64,000 nucleotides of DNA, from contig JALQBC010000047.1 of NCBI GenBank assembly GCA_023375675.1, positions 124,001-188,000 of the forward strand, written 5' to 3'. The notes below the pieces were generated by a model. It was given only the letters and a program-made list of their open reading frames with translations, made no database searches and was not told where the DNA came from. The stretch is from Cytospora piceicola (Eukaryota > Ascomycota > Sordariomycetes > Diaporthales > Cytosporaceae). Both the position numbers and the translations under genes were made by a program. This document shows positions 33,470 to 44,995 of the stretch, one piece after another. Each line of letters opens with the position of its first letter. The first letter of the stretch is position 1.

Positions 33470-34860
33470 GATCTATAAGGAGCGTTGCAAATGATATTCC
33501 AGAAGCTATTGGAATACCTGAGGGGGATGATCATCATCGCGTCGACGGATGATATGCCTTCTCGACCATCATGCTCTTATATTGGTATCCATATCCCATC
33601 CTCGTGCCCAACCCGAGGCGCAGACCACACCCTCGCAATGCCTGGTCTTCTTGATTCCTGAAGGAACATATGCTGCGGGGATATGTGTCGTGTCGTCAGC
33701 AACAAGCCCAGCCGATTAGATGCTGGCGGTGGCCCCGTTTGGCCAGGGCGTCAGGCCGCCATGGAACGAGAGGTAGGCATCGGCATACGGTGCATGCCAA
33801 GCGGATTGGTGTGGGGATCTCCATAACCTGTCAGCTATGTTCAGCTGGGACCGGACCGTTTGGCACGTCGTATGCAGCCCTCATAAGGTAAGATCCTCGA
33901 CACCCACTTGATGCTCGTGGTGTTGACGACTAGCAGGGAGGGTATATGTGACAGGCAGTATGCTGTGGGTCTTTCCAATCCATAGCGATGATCTGGAACG
34001 GTGTGGAGCCCTCGGAGACTTTTGCCGTGGCCCACTCGGAGCTGTCACCTCCACTCCTCCAGGCTACAGTTTAGGGCATGGAGCGACAGTGAAACCGCAT
34101 TGGGTCGCCAGGGTGCTCAGGTCTTTGCATAAGCCTCAAAGGATCGCTAGTCTATCCTCGGATCGACCCTTCGGAACCCCAAGACGGGCTCGAAGCCCAG
34201 TATGTGCTGGACATCGAGTATCTCGCAGGCAGGAAGTGCAAGCCTTCAGCCACCTTTCGCACGTGAGGACGCCACGTCGGCATGGCTATGCAAGCATTGA
34301 CGTGATTATACAAGCAGCTGTACTGAAGCAGAAGAAATCTGGCTGATCAATCAACCTACTGGGTGTTGATTGTGAGCACTGCCCGCAACGTGTGGGAAGA
34401 CGAACCTCCGCTGTTGGTCTTGCATACCTGAGACAACGTGCTCCGTGGGAGAATGGGCTTAGTCTGTCAGATACCTTCTTCCTTTCCTTACCACACGTAT
34501 GGGCATGGTTTGTTCGGATTTTGCCCGCACCTAATGTTGAGTTCGTCTCAAGTAGACCATCCTGAATTGTGGGTGGTGACCTTGGCCTTGACCCTCCGTC
34601 TTGGAAGCCTGCTCCTCCAGACTTGAATTTGTCTCCTCCATATAGGAACAGGGATGGGACAGTTTTGGGATCGGAGTTGACATTCAGCCCCGGATCATCT
34701 CATGATCTTCTCCCCTCACGCGCCTTGGAAGACGACCTCCTCTAGCGGCTTCCATCTGTCACCTAGTTATTGTTGATATCGTCGGCCACTGCCAGCAAGT
34801 AAAAACCGAAGCTTACGGCTGACAGTAGGCTTCATTCGGAACTGACATGAGCACATCAAC
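33470..34860. other. Intergenic, no gene seen
   Basis: 1.4 kb. A 132-codon plus frame at 33948-34346 has no recognisable features. It contains the promoter of the GH43 gene on the left. Confidence 0.5.
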
Positions 34861-36460
34861 CTAACGTGGTGGTCCATATGTTCGAGCTCTCTCCGTAATC
34901 CAGTTCATCAAGGGTCTGGAGCCCTGACCCCTGGACCTCCCAGGTATCGTGCGGAATCTGAGACCCCCCTCTTGTCGCAGTTCTTCCGAGGTGATGTCCC
35001 TCGTGTGGACCATGGTCCCATTCTTTGTGCTGTAAGAATGCCCAAGGCCTCTCTTGCCATCATCGAAGGCCGGATCCGCGGGTTCGAGGTTCAGAAGGTG
35101 CTTAGAGCCGCTCCAGAGGTTCTCCAGATGCAGCCTGGCCAGCTTGGGCATGGACTTGAAATGTCCAAGTATGGGCTCCCAGTTCCCTCCGGAGATGTGA
35201 ACCTCTCGCAGGTCCAGATCCGTGATGTCCCGGTGGTTGCGAAGAAAGAGCAGCAGCGCGTCGTGGGTGCTCCGGACGCCCCGTAGAGTCAGCCGGCGAA
35301 GCTTTGGCAGACGGACGTCTTTAGAGATGTGCACAAAGACCTTGTCATATGCCGAGGGGGCACCTTCTAATGTATTATACATGTAGAGATCCAGGCCTTC
35401 AAGCTCCGGGGTCTGGTTCAGGAAGGCAGCAATACCAAGGAAGTCCTCCGGGGTCCTTGTCGCAATGCTTCCTGCCGAGAGACGACGAGCAGCGCGGTGG
35501 TCCAGGGAACCGTCTTGGTTGAAGATGATGTCTGATCCTGGTACCAGAGTCGCGGTGGAGAAGCTCAGGTTCAGGTTCTTGATCTTGGAACCAGCCGCTG
35601 CTGCGAACTCTCGTCTTGTCAGATCGGTTGCTATTTCGGCAAATGCTTTTGACTGCAGGCCTCTAAGTCAGTTGTTTCCGTTATTTTGGTGACAAAGAGG
35701 AACATCAAAGCGTTGATTTATGGGAATTTTATCCTACACAACCCTGGGAAGACGACACACTACATTGCACAACAGCACCGGCCATCGAGAGGTAGCTTAC
35801 CTGGACCTTTCCATACGGCAGGTCAAAAACCGAAAGAGTGTCGACCTGGACCTTGCTGCTGTTCATGGCCAAGGTCACGATCCGGAGCAGCCTGTGACAA
35901 TCCGCCCACAGGGCATTCCAGTTCAGGTTTAGCGGGCCCACGGTCAGCCTACCCTCGCGGTCACGAACGATGCGGCTTCTCAGCCGCAGAGTGGCCAGAG
36001 ACCCCAGGTTTTCGAGGACACGGGCGAGCGAGGCGACGACGTCGTCGACGAACTGGTTCTGCTGCTCATAGCGCTTGCCCAGGAGCCAGGCGAGCAGCTG
36101 GGTGTTTGCCAGGAGCTGGGCGCGGTCCTGGGGCGTGGCGCCCGAGAGCTTCAGGGAGCGGATGACGTCGGAGGGGTCGTAGAAGACGGCATCGACGGTG
36201 AGGCCGTCGATGGCGGGGCCCAGCACGGGGTGCGTGGTGATCTGGAGCAGGCGCTGCAGGCTGTTGGGCGTGAGGTCGGTCACTTGGTGGCTGTAGTATC
36301 GCTTGAACGCGGGACAGAGGCACTTGGAGGCGTACAGCGTGGATGTCAATCGGAGCCTCTGGATCGATTGCAGGTCCAGGTGTGTCAGGACTGCTTCGAA
36401 GAGCTCGTTGGGTAGAGCCTGGAAATGGTCCTTGGCCATGATCGCAGCACTCAAATCCAT
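34861..36460 (-). CDS. F-box protein with leucine-rich C-terminal part
   Basis: Exons 36460-35801 and 35652-34861 (phase 0). The 148-nt intron has donor GTAAGC and acceptor CTGCAG. The product is about 483 aa. Residues 14-55 form an F-box (ALPNELFEAVLTHLDLQSIQ, then RLRLTSTLYASKC) that would bind Skp1 in an SCF ubiquitin ligase. The remainder has irregular leucine-rich strands (LPKLRRLTLRGVRSTHDALL, ITDLDLREVHISGG, MPKLARLHLENLWSGSKHLL), typical of the fungal F-box/LRR-like group where the C-terminal part picks the target. The target is unknown. This is one of the large, fast-evolving fungal F-box families. Confidence 0.85.
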
Positions 36461-36883
36461 TGACAGTGAAGATATTGAGTGACCAGCTCACCGTGCCACC
36501 GCTGACTGGATAAGGGAACCTCTCAAGTGCTCGCTGATTGCTAAACCATCCACCGAGGAGCTCAGACAGCGCACATCGACCGTACAGCACTGGAACTGCT
36601 GGAAAAGAATGCTTCAACGAAAGGGTTAATGAGGTCGTTACTGTTGTTTGTGGTGCTCGTTGTTAGTTGTTGTTGTTGTTGTCAAGGGGATGGTCGTGAA
36701 TGGTGAAAGTGAGCTTGGGTGTTAGTGATTACGCCGTCTCCGAACCAACCCACTAACACGGCGGCAAACAGAGGGCGTGCATGACGTCCGAGCGTATTGG
36801 GGTTAGATCAGCCTCAACCTGATTGGCCGCTGCCTCAGTAACATGTTTGTGAGGCTGATGCACCTGAAGGAGATAGTACAGAT

Positions 36884-36929
36884 TACTTATCCTTACTTAT
36901 CCGTACTTATCCGTACTTATCCGTACTTT
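36884..36929. repeat. 10-bp tandem repeat ACTTATCCGT, 4.5 copies
   Basis: Head-to-tail ACTTATCCGT, the first copy with one change (CCTT). Confidence 0.95.
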
Positions 36930-37025
36930 ATGTAAGTGTCCGTGGTCAACAGACACTATCAGAACTGCCCAAGATGATGCTCCAAATGCTGCTCATCAGA
37001 TGGCAGGCATCTGGATTAATAAAGA

Positions 37026-37066
37026 GCCACCACCACCACCACCACCACCAACAACAACCACCACTA
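37026..37066. repeat. (CCA)n/(CAA)n microsatellite
   Basis: About nine CCA units, then CAACAACAA and CCACCAC. Confidence 0.95.
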
Positions 37067-37734
37067 TACGAGATATCTGATATTGGATCGCGTCAGGTCG
37101 CGATCCATCCAACTTATCACATAACGTAAGTGGATTTTTGACGATAGCTACACGCTCCCGATCACAATCATCGGGGATGTGTCGGCATGACATTCACATG
37201 GCACAGCAGCAGTAGTAATTATCTACTGTGTACCTAAGTAGGTAGTGGTAGGAGGGCGAAAACACAGCCATGCCCAATACGACCGAAACAACGCATCCGC
37301 GATAATTACCGTACGTCCTCAAAGATAGATCATCATCAGGCGCCTTTGCGAATGCCGTGAGATCGCCGGCGGGAGCGACTGGCGCTGGGCCTTTGTGTTG
37401 TATATCGCCGTTCTCGGAAGCGCTCCAGGCCTTCCCCACATGGAGACCGCCGCCACGGCACGCGGCTAGACTGGAGCACGGCAACGATGCCAGATAAGCT
37501 CGAGGCGCAACCTAAGTATATCCCCGATTCCATTGGACGGCCGCCATATCGATAGACTATCTACGTGCTGGCGGGCCCGTGGTGGCCTATAGCGAGAACG
37601 GCGATATTGGGCTCGTCATGATGAAATCTTGGCACTCGGTGGTGAGGAGTGAGGAGTGAGGAGTTGAGGGAGGAGGCAGTTGCCAGAAGTTTAAATAGAA
37701 GCGTGATGGGCTTCGTGAAGTTGGAGGAAAAGGA

Positions 37735-37800
37735 ACATCATCTCATCAATCTCATCCATCTCATCCATCATCCATCAGTCTCATCTCATCTTCAAGACAA
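37735..37800 (+). promoter_or_regulatory. Pyrimidine-rich leader of cupin gene
   Basis: Repeated TCATC units (TCATCTCATCAATCTCATCC) 160-230 bases before the cupin start. CT-rich stretches near the transcription start are common in highly expressed filamentous-fungal genes, so strong expression is inferred. Confidence 0.45.
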
Positions 37801-37960
37801 AAGTCTCTCCATCACCACAAAGTGTATGTCAAACCCAATATCACACACCACTTCTCTCTACTACGGTCCACAACCGTCTATCAGTGCGAGCCAGGACTAA
37901 CACCCAAGACAGAACACCACCACCACCAAACAAACAAACCACACAAAACCAACCTTCAAG

Positions 37961-38326
37961 ATGTCTGCACCAGTCGCTTTCCAGGTCTACAAGCAGGTCG
38001 CCAAGGAGTTCAAGCCCAAGCTGCTGGCCGAGCCCAACGTCTACCTCGAGGACGTCTTCACCTCCGAGGGCACCGACCCCGAGAAGGCCATCTCCTCGGG
38101 CCTGTTCCGCCTCGAGAAGGGCAAGGAGCTGGTCTACACCTACACCTACGACGAGATGAAGATCATCCTCGAGGGCGAGTTCACCATCGCCGACGAGACG
38201 GGCCAGACCGTCAAGGCCGTCCCCGGCGACCACCTGTACTTCCCCAAGGGCGTCACCATCACCTTCACGACGCCCGACTACGGCCTGGGCTTCTTCGTCG
38301 GACAGAGGAAGAAGGGAACTGCTTAA
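37961..38326 (+). CDS. Small EutQ-like cupin protein
   Basis: A single exon of 121 aa; the ATG at 37961 is preceded by AACCTTCAAG. The sequence is a compact one-domain cupin: ISSGLFRLEKGKELVYTYTY, DEMKIILEGEFTIADETGQT, then VPGDHLYFPKGVTITFTT. It resembles fungal proteins labelled ethanolamine-utilisation EutQ-like or DUF861. The metal-binding histidines of classical cupins are mostly absent; only H in GDHLYF is seen. Catalysis may therefore be weak or the protein may be a binding protein. No signal peptide is seen. It faces a copper amine oxidase gene (convergent), which may be a functional hint toward amine metabolism. Third positions are almost all G/C, a sign of strong expression. Confidence 0.85.
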   Translation: MSAPVAFQVYKQVAKEFKPKLLAEPNVYLEDVFTSEGTDPEKAISSGLFRLEKGKELVYTYTYDEMKIILEGEFTIADETGQTVKAVPGDHLYFPKGVTITFTTPDYGLGFFVGQRKKGTA

Positions 38327-38763
38327 ACTGGGAGGAAGTTGTTCTGGAAGGGAAAAGAGGAGAGGGATGAAGATGTACTTTGGTTTTGATGATTATGAGC
38401 ATGCAGCATGACTTGGATAGCCTCAGTGGGGTTTCCGTTTGATATCAATAAATCAAAGCAAGCATTACGAACAAACATGAGTCTTGGGATGTGGATTTCC
38501 TATTAGTGACACTGACATTTTTGAACTTGAACTTCTGTGAGTGAGTCTCAGTAAGAGCGTAAGATGCAATAGAGATAAGTCTCAGGTCCCGAATAATATG
38601 ACTTGCACACTTAATATTTATAAATAGTTATAAATAATAAAGCAGGTCTCAAGAGTATATCATACGATGCATTTATCATGAGATAGCGTCAGATCCATTG
38701 TCCATGAGATAGCATCAGATCCAAGCCTTACAATAAGCAACCAACTCCACGGCTGCCACCTCT
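38327..38763. other. Intergenic between convergent genes
   Basis: 437 bases. It contains an AATAAATCAAAG poly(A)-like signal near 38446 for the cupin gene. A direct repeat at about 38670-38720 (CATGAGATAGCRTCAGATCCA, two copies) lies downstream of the amine oxidase gene. Confidence 0.6.
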
Positions 38764-41003
38764 TTACTGACAGCACGTCTTCCCACCCTCACCAACCTTC
38801 AACTCCGCCACCCCATCAACAACCCCATTCAACCCAACACTACAGTTGACCTCCTGCCTGGCTGCCGGCACATCCAGCGCCGGGTTCCGGTCAAAGAAGT
38901 CCACGGGCCTCATCGTGACCTTCAGCATCTCCATCGGCATGACAGGGAAGTCCTCCACGCGAGGGATATGGTTGATCCCGAACTGCACCCAGACCACCGG
39001 CTCCCCACCGCCCTCACCCCCGAGCTTATCCTTCCTGTCCGCCCAGCTCCGCACGCCCGTGCCCCCCCGCGACTGGTTCGTGTAGTACCCGCCCGCGAAC
39101 AGCTCCCGGTCGTCCCGCCTGGTCACGTAGATGGAGTGGTCGGCGAACTCGGCCCTCCGGAAGTGGTACGACCCGGGGTCCGCCAGGATGGGCTGCATGG
39201 GCGGCACGTGCAGCCTGTACCCCACCGGCATCCCGTTGACGGCGTTGCGCACCCCCGTGTTGACGATCTTGAAGGCCCGGCCGCGCCCCGCGTCCAGGTC
39301 GTACCCCCCGCTCTCCGCCACCTCGGTCCGCCGCACCGTGTACCCCACCCCGTGCGGGTTCTCGCGCGCGTCCCGCGGCAGCGCCACCGCCTCGTCGTAC
39401 ACCACCTGCTGCTGCCCGCCCCGCCCGCCCACCATCGGGTCCACGCGCAGCGAGAAGAAGTGCTGGTGGTACCCGCCCAGCACGCCCGGGTGCACGACGG
39501 TGCCGTACGGGTGCGGCTCCCGCGTGAGGTCCAGGTCGAGCGGCTGCGTGCTCAGGACGCCCGTCGCGCGCACCTCGTACGACACGTCGCCGGCCAGGTT
39601 GAAGGTCCAGGCCAGGATGTACTCGTAGTTGCTGACGGTCAGGATGGTCTGCAGGACGAGCTCGCGGTTGCGCACGGCGGCCGCCCGCCCCGTGCGGTAG
39701 TTGGTGTGCTTCCAGAGGAGCCCCGCGTCCTGCTCGTGGACGCAGATGACGTTGGGGTAGTCGGCCGGCCGGCCCTCGGTGTCGGCCAGCACGCCCGAGA
39801 TGTAGTAGATGGCGCCCAGGCAGTCGCAGCCCAGCTTGAGGTTGTTGGCCATGACGCCGGCGCCCACGTCGCCGAGGTCGAAGGCCTGCTTCCTGTGGAA
39901 GGGGTGGCGCGGGTCGGCGTAGGGGATGGCCATGTCGGAGAGGGATAGGCGGTAGAAGAGCGGCCTGTCGTCGTAGTGCACGTCGTAGAGCACCATGCCC
40001 TCGCGCTGGTTGAAGCCCACCTTGAACTCCCACTTCTGCCACTTGACCACCTTGCCGAGCCCGTCCTCCCCGAAGCCGGAGACGGTGAAGCTTGCTCCCT
40101 CGGGCTGCACTACCTGCAGGGGCTTCAAGTCGGTCCTGAGTCCGTTCGGCTGCGCCTCGGGGATGTACTCATTGGGTGGCACGGGCCCCTTCCACGGCTC
40201 GAGAGGCTTGACGGTGCTGTCATGTCCCGTGGGGAGGATGTCGATGCGGATGACCTTGTGGTCGACGGTGTCGATGACGGGAGACACAGGCAGTGGGAAC
40301 GCGTAGTGGCAGCTGTCCTCCTCGGCGGAGTTTGCGGGGTCGCGCATGTATAGGAAGCACTGCTTCACGCGCTTGTGGTCGCTGAACAGTCCTTCGTGTA
40401 CACCGTCAGACCCGTAAATCCAGGGGTCTGACACCACGACGGTGCCCTCGGGCAGCTTCAGCTTCTCAAGCTCAGCTCGCACGCCAGGGTCCTCAAGCAG
40501 GACCTTTTCTATGGCAAGGATCTCCTCTCCATCACCAGGGGCGTGGACGAATGGGCCGAGGCGGGCATTGCTCTCCACTTTGTTGCTTGTGAGGTTGACC
40601 ACAGCTTCATGGAGTTTGTCCTGAATGGTTCGTCAGCCTGGCCATAGATCAAGTTGAGGGCTTGTATTATCTTCTCCTTTTTCCAGCGGAGGAAAAGACT
40701 CACGGTATTTCGGAGGTAATACACAACCTGACTCTTCCTCGCGATAGGCTCCGGCGACTGCCCGGCCTTCTCCGCGTCCAGGTACGGGACCAGCTCCGAC
40801 TTCAGCGGCTCGAGGAGGGTGACGACCTTGAACTGGAACTTTGTGCCCTCGGGCCATTGTGCTCGGATCAGGCCTGATGACTGAGTTATCTCGGCTGCGG
40901 TGAGGGGAGCGAGAGGGTGTGAAGTTGCCGCCTTGTTGTCGTTTCCGTTGAGACCGGTTTGGTCCGCCGGTGCGGCTGGTGACGTAGTGTCGTTGGCAGT
41001 CAT
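38764..41003 (-). CDS. Copper amine oxidase (topaquinone type)
   Basis: Exons 41003-40704 and 40620-38764 (phase 0). The 83-nt intron has donor GTGAGT and acceptor TTCAG; the product is about 718 aa, a normal length. The enzyme oxidises primary amines to aldehydes, releasing ammonia and hydrogen peroxide. Key parts: the small N2/N3-type domains in the first 230 residues, and the catalytic Asp in FDLGDVGAG (near 348). The cofactor site TVSNYEY has the Tyr that becomes topaquinone near 432. The copper ligand pair HQH lies near 485-487, with a third His further on. No secretory signal is evident (the start is MTANDTTSPAAPADQTGL), so it may be peroxisomal or cytosolic; the C-terminus CCQ is not a clear PTS1. 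A 326-codon antisense frame is an artefact of GC-rich codons. Confidence 0.93.
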
Positions 41004-41986
41004 GTTGTTACGTACTTAAGTATGCTATGAGATGCCAGCCAACCGAGGGTGTATTGAAGGGCAGTGGATGAAAGCGAGAAAAGAGGCAATGACAGAGGCT
41101 GAAGTAACATTCAGTAAGTCCTAAGTTGAGTTGTACACACGCAAGTTGGGGAGGTTCGTTGAGTCCGTTGAGAGTAGTGCCGCATCCACTTTTGCTGGGA
41201 GAATAAATCCGGGAGACGGCTACTCGAATATACCTACTGTGTACTAGACTAGGTAGGTAATTATATGGCTCAAGCTTGTAATATGTAGCACCGTCTGCAC
41301 TTCCTCAAAAGCAGGCAATCTTTTTATGGGAACGAAGAAGGTAGACCTACCAACATTCGAATCTTCACAATATAATGCGGAGGAGGTGATATCTACCACG
41401 AGCTTATCCGGATATCGACGACGGAATATCAAGGATGCCCAGGTGAGATCGGCCGCTGCAGTTCTTATCGAAGATCTGCCCCACGCACCCCCTCCTCTCT
41501 CAAGTGCTCTCTCAAGTGCTCTCTCCTCTTAACGTCCGCCCACATCTTACTAACTAAGAAGGGCGCATGTGCATACCGGAACGGGGTTGATCTGCCTGAC
41601 ACCTACTGTATGTAAGATCAAGATACCATTGACAGCTAGCCATTGGTGCTGTGTATCCACGCTGGTGGGTACTTCCCACGCCGACGTGGACCCTCTTCCG
41701 AACGCTGCCGATTTAAACCGATACTGCCGGACCAGGGAGCTGAGACAAGTTCGGGCTTTAGACAAGGTCTCACCGGCGCCGCTGACAATAGTGGCTTGTG
41801 GCTTGGTTGGTAACGGGTATAGCTACTGTGATGTGTCGTACCTAAACTAAAACCCATGGCGGATGGCATATTGTACACCCCAAAAACCCAACTTGAAACC
41901 TTTGGATACTGTATTGTCGGACTGACAAGAAAAAGATATACGCAACGCTTTTCAGTCAACATGCGCACAATCGGCATCGGATCCTC

Positions 41987-42019
<33 letters not shown>

Positions 42020-42180
42020 CTGAAGATAAGAATTTGTTACACCCAGCTCCCGATGTAACCCGCGCCGTAACTCGTATAACGCCCCACTCGCTACTGCGCT
42101 TGCTCGCCAATCCACCCTTCCACCCGTCCACCCGTCCATCCCGTTGACAGTGGCCAGCCATGGCCTCGACGGCCGACAGC
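41004..42180. other. Upstream region of amine oxidase gene
   Basis: 1.2 kb with no gene seen. Contains CTCTCAAGTG direct repeats at about 41495-41520 and a TTGC microsatellite. Confidence 0.55.
41988..42019. repeat. (TTGC)n microsatellite
   Basis: Eight perfect TTGC units. Confidence 0.95.
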
Positions 42181-42963
42181 CTAGAACAGGCCCTTGGTCA
42201 CCCACCGGCTGGCAGACACCATCCACAGCCGCGCGTACCACTGGTGCGCCTTCTCGATGTACTTGGGCATGGGCCCCAGGATGCCGTCCTGCTTGTCCTT
42301 GCTGTTGAAGAAGCAGCTCTTGAGGCCCAGCTCGACCTCGTCCCGCGACTTGTCGACCTCGGCGTACATGACGAAGAGGCCGTCGCCCTCCCGGGGCCCG
42401 GGGTTGCGCACGGGGCTGTCGCCGCACCGCACCGTGATGGAGTTGGGCGTCTTGTCCACCACCTCGAAGTGGTCCGTTATCTGCGTGCCGGGCTCGTACG
42501 TCGAGGTCGCCAGGTCGCGGGGCGCCCAGAGCTGCGTCGGGGTTATGGTCTGGTACTTCTGGGCGAGGAAGCGACGTTGCACTTGGTAGCCTGTTTGATT
42601 TGACCACGTAGGTCCTTGGTCAGCCTCTTGTTTCCATCACACCGAACATTCAGGATATGAGGAAAATAAAAGCAACAGAAACTCACCCCAGCCGGACCAG
42701 ACGCCGCGGCAGAACTCCAGGGCAAGATCGCCCTCCTTCTCCAGCAGCTCGGGCCGGATCTTGCTCAGCGGTATACGCTTGATGCAGACATCTTGTGTGG
42801 AGGGGTTGTCATGTGGATTGTGGCGGGCGTAGACGCTGGAGGTCCAGATGGGGTCGTCGAGAGGGAGTGGCCAGATAACCGAGGTCGTGCCGGCGACGTA
42901 ACCTGCGAAGGCAGTCCCGGTCGCGAGGCCTGTGTAGATGGTGCGCTTGATGATCCGAGACAT
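42181..42963 (-). CDS. Conserved fungal protein, membrane-anchored N-terminus
   Basis: Exons 42963-42687 and 42590-42181 (phase 1). The 96-nt intron has donor GTGAGT; the product is about 228 aa. The N-terminal 30 residues contain a basic start and a hydrophobic stretch (IYTGLATGTAFAGYVAGTTS), either a mitochondrial signal or a membrane anchor. The middle carries CIKRIPLSKIRPELLEKEGD and FCRGVWSGWG|YQVQRRFL. The C-terminal half (YEPGTQITDHFEVVDKTPNS, ITVRCGDSP, GLKSCFFNS) looks like a small beta-rich fold and is typical of a fungus-wide family without known function. I have no safe name. Codon use and splice sites support a functional gene. Confidence 0.8.
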
Positions 42964-43728
42964 GGCTGGAACAATTGATGATGATAAACTTGGGTAGTTG
43001 GAATGAAGAAAATTGAAATTCTAGAATGAAGGAATTGACCCAAGTTTTGATTGGTGTAGTCAAGTGGTCGTGGTGTGGTGTGGAATAAAATAGCAAGCTT
43101 GGCTCAAGTCAGTGTCGTGATCGTGTGATTGTTGGAACTTGGAAACACATTCGATGCTGCTCGGGTGATGATGGAGTGATTGGAGCAATGGAGCAATGGA
43201 GCAACGGAGCTGAGAGCTTTCCCCAGAAATCGTAACCTTGGACCTCGGAAGCCCACCGACCACCCCTGTTGCCTGGTGAACCCACTGAAGCTTCCTGCCA
43301 GGCCTGCCTGACCCGCTGGAGCACGCTTCGCACCCCTGCTGGCCTGGCGTCATCCAGCTGCCAGGATTGGTTTGCGGGGTGCCTGGGTGCCTAACGCTTA
43401 CTGGCTTCGTTACCTGCTATTTCCGTACTCGACCCAGAACTGCCGGTAACGGCTGCCGATATCATACCCCACAGGCCTCGTAGCAGATTAGGGTTAGGGT
43501 CTTGGGGCCTTGGAGATATGAGCTCAGATTCAAATACTGCACATACGGAGTACATATGCTGGTATTCGAAATGAGTTCAATGTTCATAGAGTGAGTTTAT
43601 ACAGCTGGGAATTGCGAGAAGTACATCAATAATTTTATGTATAAGCTGAAGAAATTAATATCCATGGCTCGACCCATCAATTAACATATTCCTTTAATAT
43701 CTGGTCATCCATGTGCCCCAGTGCCTCG
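42964..43728. other. Intergenic
   Basis: 0.77 kb with no gene. Holds GAGCAATGGAGCAATGGAGC triplication near 43183-43206 and a short TTAGGGTTAGGG at 43486, which is two telomere-like units only. Confidence 0.55.
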
Positions 43729-44995
43729 TCAACCCAACTTCGGACCCGGCACATCAGAAACGAAATGCTTCATCAGCAAAGTGTTGTTCTTGCGGTCCAT
43801 TTTACCTATTTCGACGCAAATATCAAGCGTTAGCCAACATAAACACCACATCCCCTCTTATTTAAACTTACCCCTATATCTGCGCTCGGAGTGACGCGCC
43901 TTGTCCTGCTGCTTCAACTGCGTGAGCACAATGGCTCTCTGCTCGGCGGCTGGCAGATGAGCGAGTGCCGTCCGGTCGTTGGCGGGGAGTTTGGACAGGG
44001 CCATGGAAAGGGTGGACTTGTTGCTGGTCTCGGCGCGGCGTTCGAAGCGGGTGAGGGCTTTGCTGCCTGTTGTTGTGGATGCCGGTGTGTCGTCATCTCC
44101 ACCGGAATCTGGCGACGTCTGTATAGGTCCGGACGCTGACGATGAGGACGTAGGTAGTTTGTGGTCGTCACCCCGGCGAGCCAGGCTCTGTGTCTCTGCG
44201 AGGGGCCGGTGATACCTCGGGGGAGGCGCGGAGCGATGGGAGACAACCTTTCCTGACGAGAGACTGAGGGACTTGCCGTCGGTTTTGGAAGACGGTTTCC
44301 TCCTGCTTGACTGATCTTCAGAAGTCCCTCCCAAATCCTCATCATCATCGCTCCTGCAACTGGCGTCTTCTTCATCCATGTTATCGTCGCTTGGGGCAGA
44401 GACATCTTCAACTTCCTCGTAGAAGTCCCTGAATTCGCTGTCCTCCCCATCAAGGTCAACCCGACAGTGGCCCTTGCCCATCATGTGCTGCTGCACCGCT
44501 TGCGTCGTCTGTTTTTGGCTGTGGCAGTATAGACACTCATTGTACCCGAAGACAACCAAGTGCAGATACCGCACCAGCGTTTCGAGGTCAACCGCAAGTT
44601 TGAGAAACCCGTCTTCGATGTCCACAGGGATAAAGAGCCCGTGTTTCTTGTGCATGTGCGAGATGTTGCTGTCCAGGTCTGGGGAGGCCAGGTTGCAAAA
44701 GAGGCATTGCTCCGGGGCGAAGGTGAGACTTTCATCTGGGTCTGCTTTCGAGGTTCCTGTCTCTTCCACATTGGTGTCCTTTGAGCTGTCCCTGGAAGTG
44801 TTCCGATTAGAATATCTGCCTCAAAAACTGCATCATATAGTTTAAGAAAGGAAAATATAAGTACCCGTTGAGTGTTACACTTTCCAGCACCGATTCATCC
44901 CTTGCAGTTGGTCTGGCGGCCGAGGCACCCGTGATGTGGGCATTGGAGGTCATGGTGGTCGATGAGGAGGATGATGAGGCAGAAGCAGTGTCCAT
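43729..44995 (-). CDS. Short Rei1/ZNF622-like zinc-finger protein
   Basis: Exons 44995-44865, 44791-43872 and 43805-43729 give about 375 aa. The second intron has a perfect GTAAGT donor and a GGCTAAC branch site. It joins the last exon (MDRKNNTLLMKHFVSDVPGP), so a stop read directly after GKFK is not the real end. Two C2H2 fingers remain: CLFC with HMHKKH (about 73-94) and CLYC with HMMGKGHC (about 130-153). The LFIPVDIEDG piece between them is typical of Rei1/Reh1 and human ZNF622, which help mature the 60S ribosomal subunit in the cytoplasm. The usual N-terminal fingers are absent; a Ser/Thr-rich leader stands in their place. Middle and C-terminal parts are acidic and disordered. It could be a specialised paralogue rather than the main Rei1. 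Confidence 0.8.

Larger units (their letters stand above)
36461..37960. other. Divergent intergenic region with simple repeats
   Basis: 1.5 kb between the F-box gene (-) and the cupin gene (+). It contains (TTG)n near 36660-36680, a 10-bp tandem repeat at 36884, and (CCA/CAA)n at 37026. A TCATC-rich pyrimidine leader lies at 37735-37800. The CAAAC-rich stretch right before 37961 looks like a strong fungal 5' UTR. Confidence 0.6.

Noticed and set aside
38968..39948. 326-codon open frame on the plus strand
   Set aside because: Antisense shadow of the copper amine oxidase, which has clear catalytic motifs.
43486..43498. TTAGGGTTAGGG telomere-like sequence (also near 52926)
   Set aside because: Only two units; too short for a telomere or an interstitial telomere array.
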